Source: Diacronema lutheri
Taxonomy: Eukaryota > Haptophyta > Pavlovophyceae > Pavlovales > Pavlovaceae
Direction: 5' to 3'
NCBI GenBank assembly: GCA_019448385.1
Contig: JAGTXO010000040.1
Span: forward strand, 284,375-348,374
Length of the DNA stretch: 64,000 nucleotides
Positions 30,290 through 42,281 of this stretch are shown here, one piece after another; position 1 is the first letter of the stretch; each line of letters starts with the position of its first letter. The notes beneath the pieces are model-generated. The model had not been told where the DNA came from and searched no databases. It was given only the letters and a program-made list of their open reading frames with translations. The position numbers and the translations under genes were made by a program.

Positions 30290-32693
30290 ATGGCGCGGCC
30301 CGCGCGCCGCCATTCGGCGGGCGGGCTGCTCTCGCCTCGGCGGCGCACGCGCTACGCGAGCAACCGCGGCGAGCTGGCAGACAATGTCGATATCGTCATT
30401 GCCTCGTCGCTCATCTTCTTCTGCGTCGTCGGCGCGGCTGTCTCCGCGCCGCCCACGCTGTACAAGGCGATGGCCATCGATCTCAAGTTGGACGTCGTCG
30501 AGCTGCAGCTCAACTTGCCATCGATGCTCATGTCGTCGTGGCTGCTCGCGATGGCGTGCACAGGACTCATCATGGACTACCTCGGCGTCGCGCCGTGCGT
30601 ACGCCTCGGCGCCCTCGTCGTCGCGCTCGCGTCCTCGGCGTACCCGTTTGCGCGCAGCGCGATGGCGCTCCTTGCGCTCCACGCCGTCCTCGGCGCATCG
30701 ATGGCGCTCGTCGGTGTCTTCGCGCAGGTCGGAGCGCGCGCGCGAGCGGCCTGTGCACGCACGGCGCACGCGCGCTCGCGCAGACGCGACTATCGCGCGC
30801 GCGCCGCTCGGCATAAGCGGTGCGTACGCTCGCCTTGTTCGCCCCCCCGTTTATCGCTCCCCCCCCCTCCCCCCCGCGCGCCAGGTGATGGTGATGAACG
30901 TGTGGTTCGCGCACAAGCGCGGCGTGGCGATCGCGCTCGTCCTCGCCTTCTTCGGTGCGCGCGCGTCCGCTCGCGCCGCCAGCGCGCTCTTGCGCGGCGC
31001 GAGCCCTTTTGTCGGCGACGGCTGACCGGGGCTCGTCCCGCCGCCGGCCGCGCGCGCGCGGGCGCCGTGCGCGCGCGTCCGCATGCGACGCGGGGCAGGC
31101 GTCGCCAACGCGATCTGGCCGCCCGTGCTCGCGCATGTGGCGAGCGCTTCATCATGGCGGCATGCGATGGCGCTCGTCTGCGCGGCCCAGTGGCTCGTAA
31201 GCCTACCCCTCGCAAACCACCTCGTGCGCCGCGAGCTCGGCGGAAGTCGGGTGCTGTGCATGCCCGCGCTTGCGGGCGCGGGCGCGCGCAGCCCGAGCCC
31301 GTCGAAGGGCACGAACGTCGCGCGGCCCGACGCGGCGGGCGGCGCGAGCGGCGGCGGCGTGCTGGCGCACGCGTGCACGCCGCGCGCGCTGCTGCTCAGC
31401 GTACTCAGTGTGTGTGTTGGGTACACGCTCTTCTCGCTGCAAAACTCGCTCGTCACGTACATGCAGGCACGGAGCCGCGCGGCGCGGCGCGTCCGCGCGC
31501 TCGAGCGCGGCGCGTGCGGTCTTGCCTACACGCGCTCTGCGCGCCCTGCCCTGTCCTTTCCTGCCCCACCCTGCCCTACGCCTGCCCGTACCCTGCCCTA
31601 AATCTTAAGCCGAAATCTAACCCTCACCCTGCCCTGCCGCGCCATCGCTCGGCCATCCGCTGCCGTGCGGCATGCGCGGCCGCGCGCGCCGCCAACCGCT
31701 CGCCCCCGCTCCCCTGCCCGCCCGGCCCTGCCCTGCTCGTGACGCCCACACGGCGTCGCGCAGGCGCACGCGCGCATGCCGCTCAAGGAGGCGTCCAACT
31801 ACTTCGCCGTGTTGAACGTTGCGCAGATTCTCGGAAAGCTCGCATTTGGCGCCGCGCTCGACTCCAATCGCCTCGCCGTGCCCGCTGCGCTCGTCGGCTG
31901 CGCGCTCGCGCTTGCGGGCTGCGTTCTGCTGCTGCGCGAGGAGCAGAGGCGGTCGTTTGGCGGCGTGGCCGCGCTCGCCGCCGGCGACGGCGGCTGGGCC
32001 GTCGAGCGCGCCGCCGAGCCGGCCGCACTTCGCATGTTTGTCGCAGTCTACGGCGTGGGCATTGGCAGCAGTTTCGCCCTGCTCGCGTCCGCGCCCGGCC
32101 GAGAGTTTCGGCACCTGAGCTGTTTCTCCGAGCTGCAGGCTATATTTGGTTGCGCCTATTTGGCTGGAGGTCTCGCAGGCGTCGCGTGCACCGGCTGGCT
32201 CGTGCGCGCCGCCGCGAACTACACGAGCGCGTTCGCGGTGGTAACGAGCAGCGCGGCACTCACGCTCGTCACCTACGCCGCCTTCGAACTCGCGCCGCGC
32301 ACGGCGCACCAGCTGCCGCCGGCCGGTGGCGGCGACGCGGACGCCAACTCGCCCGAGCGGCCCACGCCGCACAAGCTCGTGCGCGGGCGCTCACGCACGA
32401 CGCCGCGCGAGCGCTCAGACCTGCGGCGCTTTGCCCAACTGTTGGAACCGGCCGCGCCGGCGGCCGACGCGCCGGCGCCTGCGGCAATGCGGCCGTTGGA
32501 CCGCGTCCTTGGGACGTTCGGCGGTGCGAAACGCGCCGCGGCCGCCCAGCAGCGCGCGCATCGCGCAGCCATGGCCGATGGCGCTATGGCGCGGGTGGTC
32601 TCGCCGGCGCGAGGCGCGATCGGCGGTCACGCGGGCCACGGCGAGAGCAGGGCACACAGCGTCGAGCTTTCTGCGCTGGAGGGCAACGTTTGA
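30290..32693 (+). CDS. Major facilitator superfamily transporter
   Basis: Four exons: 30290-30727, 30885-30954, 31099-31466 and 31764-32693, all in phase, giving 601 aa. Exon 1 gives helices 1-4, exons 2 and 3 add MNVWFAHKRGVAIALVLAFFG (the loop motif after TM4) and helices 5-7, and exon 4 gives TM8-12, with ASNYFAVLNVAQILGKLAFG and GVGIGSSFALLA. The C-terminal about 130 residues are a cytosolic Arg/Ala-rich tail. The pattern is close to the monocarboxylate/oxalate-antiporter-like MFS group found in protists. The third intron appears to begin with GC (CAG/GCACGG) and end in AG, one of the GC-AG class; it also contains degenerate CCCTAA-type sequence. The substrate is unknown. Confidence 0.83.
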
Positions 32694-32959
32694 GTTTTGG
32701 TGTTCGTTTTTCGTTTTGAAATGAGTTGGACAGTAGGCCGAGTGGCGATGTGCAGTGAGTGTTCAAGGATTGGCAGACTCCGCAGCCGGTGTGCGCGCAG
32801 AGCCGACAAACCAATGGTGCCGTCAGCCATTGGCGTGCGCGCCAGGCCCGGGAGGGCACGCCTGGGAACGGAAACAGGATGACGCGCGGCCACACGCCAG
32901 CCTCTGCGAATGTGCGGCCAGCCTGTGCGAGGGCGTAACGACAGCGGCAGCCGGGCCCA

Positions 32960-33168
32960 TCAGAGCATGTCGTCCTCCGCCTGGAACTGCTGGAACGCGG
33001 CCGCGTCGCGCGGCGCGACGGACGCGCGCACGCCTCCTTCCGCGTGACTCGGCTTGCCCCCCGCGCTGCCGCCGCCGCCCTGTGCGTACGCGGCACCCGG
33101 ACCCTCGCTCTCATCGTAATTACGCCCGTACCCGCCACGCGATCGCGCGCCCGAGCCGAAGCCCGCTC

Positions 33169-33210
<42 letters not shown>

Positions 33211-36200
33211 TGTCTCGGCTGCCACCGCTGTGCGTGCGCTCGCGTTTGGCCATCTCGCGATGCCTACGGAAAAGTTCGCCGCACCTCTCGAGCACGCCTT
33301 CGACCGCGTCGCGTACTTCAAAGAAGCCCGGCAGACGGCCAGAGTAGCGCGCGAATGAGCGACCGCCGCCCCTCTGCGCGTACATGACGAGCCCGACACA
33401 GAGTCCGACACAGCCAATAGCAAAGGCGATTGAGAAGACGGTGCGTAGCAGGCCCCAGAACCACGACGACTGGTTGCCCACGCGCGTGAAATGCCCAGGG
33501 AACCCGCCGCCATCCACATGGTCGCACGCGCTCGCGCACGTGCCCCAGATCTTGCGACGCTCGTCGGTGAAGCACCAGGGCTGGCCTCGCCATGTGTGGT
33601 CAGTGGTGCAGCCCAGATATGTTTTGCCCTTGTACGCAAATGTTGGTTCGCACCGCACGCCGTCCGTCGTGCACATCCGCGTCTCGCCCGGCGGAGGCGC
33701 GGTCGACGCGAGCCATGTCGCTCGCTTGCTGCCCACACCTGCGCTCCAAAGGGCGGTCCGGGCGGTCCGGGCGGTGCGCGCGGGCGAGCAGATGCGCGTG
33801 GGCGCGCGCGCGCGTGAGACGGCGGCCGGCGGCTGTTGGCGGGCGCGCGCGCGCGTCGAGGCGGGCGCGCGCACAGTCGTAACCTCGGCCTGTCGCGTCG
33901 GCCACGCCTGTGCCCCAGCCATCGTTCATTGGCCAATACGCGAGAAGCTTCTTCGGAAGATTCTTGGCGCCCGCTTTGCCGCCGCGCGGCTCGAGGAGGA
34001 GCTGCGAGAGGTGCACCGTCGAGAGCTGCGCCGGGCTGCGCGCCTCTGCCCACAGCGCCACCTCCTCGAGCGCGCCGCGGAACGAGTGGTCAGGCGCGGC
34101 CGTGCTGCCGCCGATCTGGACGCCGGCAAGTCCGCGCCGCGCCGAGTCTGGCCGGAGCGAGCCGCTCACCTAACGGACGTGCGTGCGGGGCGCGTCGCGC
34201 AGTCGGCGGGTGGGCGCGGCGTGACGGCGTGACGGCGTGACGATGCGTAACACGATGCGTAACGGGTGGAGGCGCGCGCTCGACGCCGTTGGTCGGCTGC
34301 GGCAAAAGTCCGGACGTCCGCAGGACCAGCGCAACAATCCCACTCGGCAGCGCGGCAAGAGGCCGGGGCGGAGGGGATGCCAAGGCGCCATGCTGCGCCC
34401 CCGCTCGCGTGCACGCGCGCGCAGCGCGGGCGGGGCATGCGCGGCGCGTGCGGCGCGCGCACGCGCGGCGTGCAAGCGGCAGCGCGCACGTGCGGCGGCG
34501 CGCGGGCGGGGTGGCGGCGCGTTCTTGCGCAAACAGCAAGGAAGGGGCGGGGGTGGAGGGCAAAGGGGGGGGGCGGGGTCGGGGGGCAGAAATGGGGGAA
34601 TGGTGGGGAAAGGGGTAGGAATTTTTCGTGCGGGCAGCTGACCTGCGCCTCGTAGACAACAGAGCCATCGAGCACGACGCTCACAAGGCGCGCGCCAAAG
34701 ACGAGCGCAAGCTGTCGCCAGCGAGAGCTCGGGACAAGGTGAGCGCCTGTCCGGTAACAGCCGTTCGCCGTCAGCTGCGTGAGCTCGAGCGCGGGCGCGC
34801 GGGCGCCCGCGCCAAGCCCGGCCGTGCGAGCGTCGGCGGAGCCTAGCGACTTGAGGTAACGTGCCGTGTCCAGGCGGACGCCATTAATACGCCAGACAAT
34901 CTCGCCGTCCACGTCGAGTCCCAGGTGGAACGCCGCGCCGTCCTCGATGAGCGTCTGCGCGCCACGCGCGCCATTCGCGCCGTCAAACTGCGCGAGGAGC
35001 TGCACTGTGAAAGCGTTACTCGAGCGACCGCCATCGTCACGCAGCGCCTTTCGCGAGAAGGCGCCGGCGCCGCGCGAGCCGTCAAAGTAGGCGGCGAAGC
35101 CGAGCGAGCCCAGCCCGTTCGCAACGTCGTCCACGACCGCGCCCGAGATCGTCCACGCGTGCGGCGCTGCGGCGCCGGCGCCGGCGACGCCGCCGAGCAG
35201 GCCGTCGGCGGCGTTGGCGTCGCCGCCCATGCCGCCGCCGCCGGGCAAGCGGATGGTCGGCCCGTTGATCAGGCCGTGGTTGGCGTGCGCCGAGCTGTCG
35301 AGCACGCGCGCGCCGTAGCCCGCGTCCATCGCGAGGTACAGGGCCAGGTCCTTGTCCTAAGCGGTTGCGCGCGGGTAGCGCGCGCGGTATGTGCGGTTGC
35401 GCGCGGGTAGCGCGCGCGGTATGTGCGGTTGCGCGCGGGTAGCGCGCGCGGTATGTGCGGTTGCGCGCGGGTGGCGCGCCGATGAGCCCCGCGCGCTTGG
35501 GCGGCGGAAGCGGCGGGCGGGGCGCGAGCGCAGCGCGGCCCGCGTTGCCGCGCGCACCGTCGTCGAGAGCGCGTCCGGCATCCGCTCAGCCGCGCCGCGC
35601 TCGTCAACGGCGCGCATCTTGCGTAACGGCGGCAAGATGGCGGCCGTGTACTCGTAACGGATCGTCGCCGACGAGCGGTAAACCGACCAGACGCGCACCT
35701 CGTCGAGCTGGCCGCAGAGCGTGTCAGTCGGGGCGCCGCTGCCGAGCGCGTCCGACGCTCCAAGGATGAGCGGCACGTCCGCGTGCGGTTTGGGCTCGCC
35801 CTGTGGTGGCGGGACGGCGGCGCGGACGGCGGCGCGGCGCGTGGCGACGGGCGCGGCGGCGGTTGACGGCGCGGCGCGACGGCGGCAGGGCTGAGCTGTG
35901 CGGCCGTGGCGCTGCACGCCGCGCGCCGCGCGCGGCGCGCCACGTTTTCGCTGCGCGCGCGGACGCGCGCGCGCCGCAGGCGCACGCCGCCGCCCAATCC
36001 GCCCGCGCCGCCGCCCAACCCGCCCGCGCCGCCGCCCAATCCGCGCGCGCCGCCGCCCAATCCGCCCGCGCCGCCGCCCAATCCGCGCGCGCCGCCGCCC
36101 AATCCGCGCGCGCCGCCGCCCAATCCGCGCGCGCGGCGCGCGCGCGACGCGCGGCGCACGCCGGCCGCACCATGTCGTGCGTGACGTCGAGCACAACGGC

Positions 36201-39200
36201 ACCGTTGAGCATGAGCAGCGCGCCCGTGCTGTTCAGCGCGAAGGCGATGTGCGTCCACTGGCCAACGGGCACGTCCCAGTCCGTGAGTTGCTCGGACCCG
36301 GAAACGCCGCCATAGTTCACGTTCCCGCCCGCGGTCAGCTCCTCGCGGAAGCCGCCGCCGGCGGCGGGAAGCGCGCCGGCGCCGCCCGAGCCGGAGCGCG
36401 CGTGCCGCCTGCCCAAAATGTCGACGAAGAGCTCGCCCGTCTCGGAGATGCCCAACTCGAAGACCGTCGCACGCGACATGATCACGCGACGGCGCGTGCG
36501 CACAGCCGCGGGCGGCTCGGCGGGCGGCAGTTCGCCAGGCAGCGGCGCAACGACGGCGGGCGTCTCCGAGCCGAGGTTGAGCCACGCCTCGGCGGTCATG
36601 CCGCCGCGCAGGTGCAGCGACTCCGAGCCGCGCACCGCGACGTGCGACGAGCCCGCGAGCCCGCCGCACGTGCCAAAGCCCAGCGCGTACCCCGCGGCGA
36701 AGCGCCCGTCGAAGGAACGCGAGATCGGCGACGTGTCGCGCGCCCACCACGCGCCGACGGTGGGCCCGTAGAGCGCGAGCGTGCGCGCGTGGCCCGACCG
36801 GTCGACGCTCGTCTCGCCGTGCCCCTCGTCGAGCGGCCAGTAGGCGTGAAGCTTCTCGCCGAGCGCGCGCGCGGGCAGGATGAGGTCGTCGTCGTCGGAG
36901 TCGAGAAGCAGGCGCGAGAGGTGGAACGCGCGCACCTCGTCGTCGTCGCGCGCCTCGCTCCACAGCCGCACCTCGTGCAGCGCGCCGCGCAGCGGTCGCT
37001 CGCCCGAGTCGTCGTTACCTAACACGATGGCGGACGCGGGCAGGCCGGTAACGGCGCCGCCACTGGCGAGGGCGCGCACATCACCGAGCGGCACGGGGCT
37101 GCCGTTGACGAAGAGCGTCGCGACGCCGCCGTTGGCGCGGCGGCCGCGCAGGTCGCGCGACAGGCACACGTGGTACCAAACGCCGCGCGCCACGCGCACG
37201 CCAACGGCCGACTCGCTCGCGAGGCTCGTGCGCGCGAGCGAGACGCGTAGCTCGGCGGTCGAGCCGGCGCCGCCGGCCGCGTCGACGAGCGAGAGCGCGA
37301 ACGCGGCGCGGTCGGACGCGAGCACCTGCGAGGTGGCGCCGTCGGCGGCGGGCCCGTGCCACGCAAACCACAGCTCGATCGCAAACTCGTCACCGTACGG
37401 CACACCGCCAAGTCCCACCGCCGTGCGCGCCGCCGCACCGGCGACACCGCCGAACGCGAGCGCGAAGCGCGTCGGCTCCGGGTCGTTGGCCGCGCCGCCG
37501 ACGAACGCGGCGGGCGACGTGCCCAGGCGCCACGAGAAGGCGGAGCCGACGACGACGAGCTCGCGCGCCTCCGAGGGCTCGGCGGCCTTGGCCGCGCCGT
37601 GCGCCGCCCGCGCGATCCTGCCGCGCCCCTCGTCGAAGGCGTAGGACGCGAGCAAGCCGTTCGTGCGCTCGTCGCGCGCAAAGTCGGCGCGGATCGTGTC
37701 GAGCATCAGCGCCTGCAGCTCGCGCGCGGTGCGCGCCACCGCCCAGATGCGCACCCCGTCGAGCGCGCCGGCGAACGACATGTCCGGGTGGAGCAGCTGG
37801 CCGCCAACCTCGACAGGCCTCGCGGAGCGCACAAGGTCGCCACCGTGCGCGCTCGCGTCGCGCGCGCACTCGACGCCGTCGACGAAGGCGGTCACGCCCG
37901 AGCGGTCGAAGGCGAGCGCGACGTGCGACCAGACGCCCTGCCGCACCACGCACGAGTCGAGCGTGGTCACGTAGTCCGCGCCCGCGCCCGCGCGCTTGGC
38001 CGCGCCGCGCGCGGCGCCGCGGCCGTGCAGCGCGTACCACAGCGCGAGCTTGTGCGCGCTCAGCCCAAGGGCGTACGAGCCGTCCTTGGTGATGAGCGCC
38101 ATGCGCGGCGCGTTCTGCGCGTTGCGCGCGGCGGGGAGCACCCACGCCTCGAATGTGCCGCGCGCGCGCAACTCGAGCGTCCGCGACGACCCCGGCGCGA
38201 TCGCGTGCGTACCCGCCTCGCCCGCGAGGACGAGCTCGTGCCCGCCGAGCGCGCGCGCGAGCGGTAGCCGCTCGACTTTAGAACCGCCGAGCGCTTCGAG
38301 CCGGTAGGCAAAGTCCTTGGAGAGGTGGGCAATTTCTGATAGCGGCGCCGCTGCCGCCGGCGCCGACGCCGGCGCCGGCGCCGGCGCCGGCGCCGGCGCC
38401 GGCCCGCCGCCGGGACCGGCTGAGAAGCCGGCGCCGATCGCGGCGTCGCGCGCAATGCCCTCCAGCATCCTTCCCATGCCGCTCTCGTCGCCCTCGTCGC
38501 CGTCGTCGCCCTCGTTGCCAGCGTCACCGGCGGCCGGCGCCCAGCGCGAGCCGGGGAGCGGGCGCAGCGTCAGCTCGGGCGGCGGCGACCACCACGCGCC
38601 CGCCGGCGCCGCCGTGTGCGACGGCGCGGCGACGTTCTTCACGAGCTCCGCCCAGTCGCCCGTCAGCACGGGCCAATATGCGAGGAGGCGCGCGCGAGCA
38701 ATGTCGGCGGGCCGGAGCGGCTGGAGCATGTTGCCGACGAGCGCGCGGTGCGTGCGCGCCGTCGCCCAGATACGCACCTCGTCCAACCCGCCGTGGAACG
38801 TCGCGTCCGGCAACGCCGGGTCGCCGCCGAGCGAGACGCGCCCGAGCGCGCGCGGCGCGCCGCCCACCGCCGCGCGCGCGTCGACGCGCCGGCCGTCGGC
38901 GAAGCATTCGAGGCGTGCGCCGTCGTAGACGAGGGCGACGTGCGTCCACGCGCCAAAGTCAAGCTCGGCCGCCGTCGCCACGTTGCCCGCCATCGGCGCG
39001 CCCGCGCCCGTTGCGCCGCCGACCGCGGGCGGGCGGAGGCCGTCGGCGGTGTAGACGAGCTCGTTCGACGCGCCGTGGATACCCAGGCGGAACGCGCCGT
39101 GCGTGGCGAGCGCGTACTGCGTCATGGTGCCGGCGGTGTTGAGACCGGCAGGATGCAGCCATAGCTCGAGCGTGAACCCCGCGCCCAGCTCGTACTCCTC

Positions 39201-39569
39201 CGCCGTCAGAAGGAGCGCGTCGGGCAGCCCGGAAAAGAAGATCGAATGATCCTGCGCCTCGTCGTGGAACGTCTCGCCGGGCGCGCACGTGCCCCAGCTG
39301 CCGGCGAAGGCGCCGGGCGGGCCGGTCGAACACCACGGCTCGTAGATCGCCGAGCCGTCGTACGTGCAGTCGCGGTACTCGGTCGGCGCGTAGTTCTTGT
39401 CCGACGCGTAGATTGCGGCCTCGTCCGGGTCGTAGACAAACGGCAGCCCGCACGTCGCGCCGTCAGACGTGAGGAGGGGTGGCGGCGACGGCGGCGGCGA
39501 AACGAGCTCCTGTGCGCGCGCGCCGAGCGCGAGCAGCGCGAGCGCCGCGCCGGCGCGGCCGGCGCGCAT
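32960..39569 (-). CDS. Multi-LamG, FN2-type cell-surface receptor
   Basis: Five exons in transcription order: 39569-36171, 35800-35558, 35356-34643, 34169-33875 and 33738-32960, all in frame, giving 1,809 aa. A signal peptide (MRAGRAGAALALLALGARA) is followed by a fibronectin-type-II-like Cys module (CGLPFVYDP...YRDCTYDG...WGTC), then about six LamG/concanavalin-like repeats. Each repeat ends in the G-x-L-D/H-E-V-R-I/L-W...LL.YWP pattern (GGLDEVRIWATART, GALHEVRLWSEARD, GALEEVALWAEARS). A second FN2-like module (CEPTFAYKGKTYLGC...WCFTDERRKIWGTC) precedes one TM helix (WGLLRTVFSIAFAIGCVGLC) and a Gly-rich cytoplasmic tail. This is a large type I surface protein, probably binding glycans. Introns carry minisatellites. 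A long A-I-L-P-P-L segment at the end of exon 2 leaves that donor the least certain. Confidence 0.85.
35368..35467. repeat. 32-bp minisatellite in a LamG-receptor intron
   Basis: Three consecutive, nearly identical 32-bp units starting GCGGTTGCGCGCGGGTAGCG, plus a partial fourth. They lie wholly inside the intron between exons 2 and 3 and abut its 3' splice site. Confidence 0.85.
35987..36132. repeat. 21-bp minisatellite in a LamG-receptor intron
   Basis: Seven copies of a 21-bp unit marked by CCCAATCCG at 35993 and every 21 bp to 36119, with small variations (CCC or GCG after the core). It lies in the first intron of the LamG receptor. It happens to stay open in the exon 1 frame, giving a seven-residue repeat, so retention of this intron would add a repetitive segment. 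Confidence 0.9.
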
Positions 39570-39708
39570 CGTCGCTGCGGCCTGGCCGACGACGGGCGTC
39601 TCGTGCGAGAGCGCCAACGCAGACTTCCGCGCCGCTTTTGCCTTCGCCCAATCGCCCACCTTGAATCATCCGCCATTATTATATTGTGAACCCACGAGCC
39701 GTGGGTCG

Positions 39709-41457
39709 ATGCAGCAGGTCGCGAGGAGCAGCACGTCGGGCGCGACGTCGACGGCGGCCGAGCCGATGGCGCCCGCGGGCACGCAGCCTGCGCGCCGCGC
39801 CGCAGCCGCCACCGCTGCCGAGCGCTCGGCGCCAAACGCCCGCCGCGCCCGCGCCGGTTGCGCGCGCGCGCTCGTCGCGCTTTGGGGTCTCTGCATCGTG
39901 CCGGCGGCGCTCATGCTTCACGCGCTGCAGCGCGAGGCGGTGGACGTGCGCACTGGGCTGACGGCGGTACTAGGCGTGGAGCGCGCTGCGCGCGTGCCAC
40001 CGCACGTCTGGGACGCGGTCGACGGCGCGTCCTTGCGCGTGCACGGAGCGCTGTGCGAGGGCGCGCGCCACCGCGCTGCGCGCGCCGAGCTCACCGCCGC
40101 GCATGCGCACGCGGCGCGGATCGAGGCGGAGAGCGCGGCGCTCGCAGCGACGCTCGCCGCGTCTGAGGCCGCGCTCAAGGGCGCGCGCGCCGCGAGCGCC
40201 GACCTCGAGGCACGCGCGATCGCCGGCGAGGAGCGCGCGGCGCGCGCCGAGGCGCTCGTCGACGTGCGTGCGGCCGAGCGCGACGCGGCTCGCGCCGACG
40301 CGGCCGAGGCGCGCGGCGCGCTCGCGGTGGCGGAGGCGCAGCTGCTCACGGCCGCGCAGGACGCGGCGGCCGCCGTCGCCGCGCAGCTGGCTGAGACGAG
40401 CGCCGCGCTCGCCGTGAGCCGCGACGCCGAGCGCGAGACGAGCGCGCTGCTCGCCGAGGCCGACGCGGCGCGCGGCGCGGCCGATCGCGCGGCCGCCGAG
40501 GCGCGCGACGCGGCGGCGCTCGCGGAGAGCGCGCGCGCGGCGCTCGCCGCGACCTTTGAGTCCGTCGCCGACCGCGGCGCGCGCGCCGCCGCGGCGCTCG
40601 AGAGCTGTCGTAACGGCTCCGCCATTCCTGCGCTCGAGGCCGCGCACGCCGACGCGCTGGGCGTCGTGGCGGCGGACGCGCACGCGCGCGCGGCGGAGAG
40701 CGCGGCAGCGCTCGCGGACACGCGCGCCGCGCTCGCCGCGCTCGCCGGTGAGCGCGAGATTGCCGCGGCCGAGCGCGCGCGGCTGGGCGAGCGCGCGGAC
40801 ACGGCCGAGGCGGCGGCGGCGGCGAGCGGCGCCGCGCTCGGCGCGTGCACGGCGGCGCGCGTCGAGGACGGCGCGGCGCTCGCGGCCGAGCGCGAGCGCG
40901 CGAGCGCGGCGCTCGACGCGTCGCGCGCCTCCGAGGCCGCGGCGGTGCGCGACCTGCGCGCCGGGTGCGACGCGCGCTCGGCGCGCCTCCTGAGCGAGCT
41001 CGACGCGTGTCGCGCCGCGCTCGCCGTCGCCACGGCGCGGCTTGGTCCGGCCGAGCGCGCGGCCGCGGGCGCGACGGCGCTCGCGTGCGCCTCGCTCGGG
41101 CCCGCGCGCGCACGATCGAAGCTCGCCGCGCGCGTCGTGCATGACGCGGCTCAGCAATGCGGCCGGCGCGCGCACGCGCGCGCGCCCGCCGCGCGGCTGC
41201 ACGCGGCCGAGGCCGCCGCCGCGCGCGCGGCGGCCGAGATGAAGCGCACGGCCGAGGAAGAGCGCGCCGCGGCGGACGTCGCGGTGGAGCGGGCGCGCGT
41301 GACGGCCGACGAGACCGCCGTCGGGCCAGCGTCGGGGCGGCACGCCGACGGCGTGCCTCCGGGGCAGTGCGACGCCTGGGCCGAGGACGGCGAGTGCGAG
41401 ACGAACGGCGAGTGGATGCGCGAGCACTGCCGCGCGGCGTGCGCGCGCCGGCCCTGA
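39709..41457 (+). CDS. Single-pass coiled-coil protein with C-terminal ShKT domain
   Basis: 582 aa from the ATG at 39709. A basic, disordered N-terminus precedes one TM helix (about residues 50-70, ALVALWGLCIVPAALMLHAL). About 440 residues of Ala/Glu/Arg heptads, predicted to be a long coiled coil, follow. The C-terminus is a compact ShKT-like module, CDAWAEDGECETNGEWMREH followed by C...C, matching the C..WA..GEC..N..WM...C...C pattern common in algal secreted hydroxylases and proteases. Topology is inferred as type II, with the coiled coil and ShKT in the lumen or outside. It could be a Golgi or surface scaffold. No enzyme domain was seen. It diverges from the LamG receptor, with 139 bp between starts. 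Confidence 0.75.
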   Translation: MQQVARSSTSGATSTAAEPMAPAGTQPARRAAAATAAERSAPNARRARAGCARALVALWGLCIVPAALMLHALQREAVDVRTGLTAVLGVERAARVPPHVWDAVDGASLRVHGALCEGARHRAARAELTAAHAHAARIEAESAALAATLAASEAALKGARAASADLEARAIAGEERAARAEALVDVRAAERDAARADAAEARGALAVAEAQLLTAAQDAAAAVAAQLAETSAALAVSRDAERETSALLAEADAARGAADRAAAEARDAAALAESARAALAATFESVADRGARAAAALESCRNGSAIPALEAAHADALGVVAADAHARAAESAAALADTRAALAALAGEREIAAAERARLGERADTAEAAAAASGAALGACTAARVEDGAALAAERERASAALDASRASEAAAVRDLRAGCDARSARLLSELDACRAALAVATARLGPAERAAAGATALACASLGPARARSKLAARVVHDAAQQCGRRAHARAPAARLHAAEAAAARAAAEMKRTAEEERAAADVAVERARVTADETAVGPASGRHADGVPPGQCDAWAEDGECETNGEWMREHCRAACARRP

Positions 41458-42070
41458 CGGCGCAGTTGCCGTGTTCGACGGCAGGGGAGGGGGGAGGGGG
41501 GGCGCGAGAGAAAAGATGAAAAGAAGAGACTATATACGGCGCGGTCCGGGCTGGTCCGGCCAGTGTAAGGCTGAGAGTACGACCCGGGTCGTACAATCAA
41601 GGGTTAAAAGCCAGCCAATGAGCGCTCGAGGGGTCGGGGCGAGGCTTATGACGAGCCTAGGACCGAGACACCCTCCTGACCGGCCGATTTGGAGTAGAAT
41701 TCGGGGTCGAGCGGGCGCGGCGGACGGAGGGCCCGAGCCGGGCCGACGGAGGGTCCGACCCCGGAATGCGGGCGACCGGAAGGGCTTGGGTGATTTACGC
41801 CTAGTAGAATAGAATGGCGGATTCCGGGGGGGCTCGCAACTGGCATCGCGCAAGCTGAGGCCCCCTGACTGACCGGACCGCGCCGAGTGCGCGTGCACCC
41901 CGTGGAGGGCGCGGCCAGTCGGACACTCTTCGCGACTGAGCTCGCCGCGGCATACCGTGCGCTGCGCCGGCGCGCTACTTGCCGTTGGCCGAGCTGCGGG
42001 TGTTGCGCACCGCCGTGTTGCGCAGCCAGCGGCTGGATGCGCCGGTGGCCGGAACCTTGGCGCGCTTTGG
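41458..42070. other. Intergenic region with short perfect palindrome
   Basis: No supported gene. It contains a G-rich patch right after the ShKT gene (about 41484-41506), a TATATA box-like string near 41531, a perfect 18-bp palindrome GTACGACCCGGGTCGTAC at 41577-41594, and several GTCGGACCC/GGGTCCGAC-like short inverted motifs (41700-41770). Composition is less GC-biased than the genes on either side, and it marks the switch to accessory-looking DNA. Confidence 0.5.
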
Positions 42071-42248
42071 CTAAGCGACCTCGGCCTGCACAGACTCGAA
42101 CGCGTGCGTAAACTCGAGGCGTTGCAGGTGGCGAGCACGTGAGTTCGCGTAGGAGGTCTTGTACTCGGTGGCCTGACTGTCGACCGACGAGAGCTTGGGC
42201 GAGTTCGGCGGCACGTTGGCTCACTTGGGCTCGGTGCGCGGCTCTGCC

Positions 42249-42281
<33 letters not shown>

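Noticed and set aside
35987-36132. Regular 21-bp array considered as a CRISPR-like array
   Set aside because: Units are directly adjacent without unique spacers and lie in a eukaryotic intron; it is a minisatellite.
41577-41594. Perfect 18-bp palindrome considered as operator or element end
   Set aside because: No partner copy or regulatory context was seen, so it is only recorded as a sequence feature.
42219-42223. In-frame TGA in the coding relic considered as another selenocysteine codon
   Set aside because: The surrounding gene has several frame changes and no SECIS-like fold was found downstream; decay explains it better.
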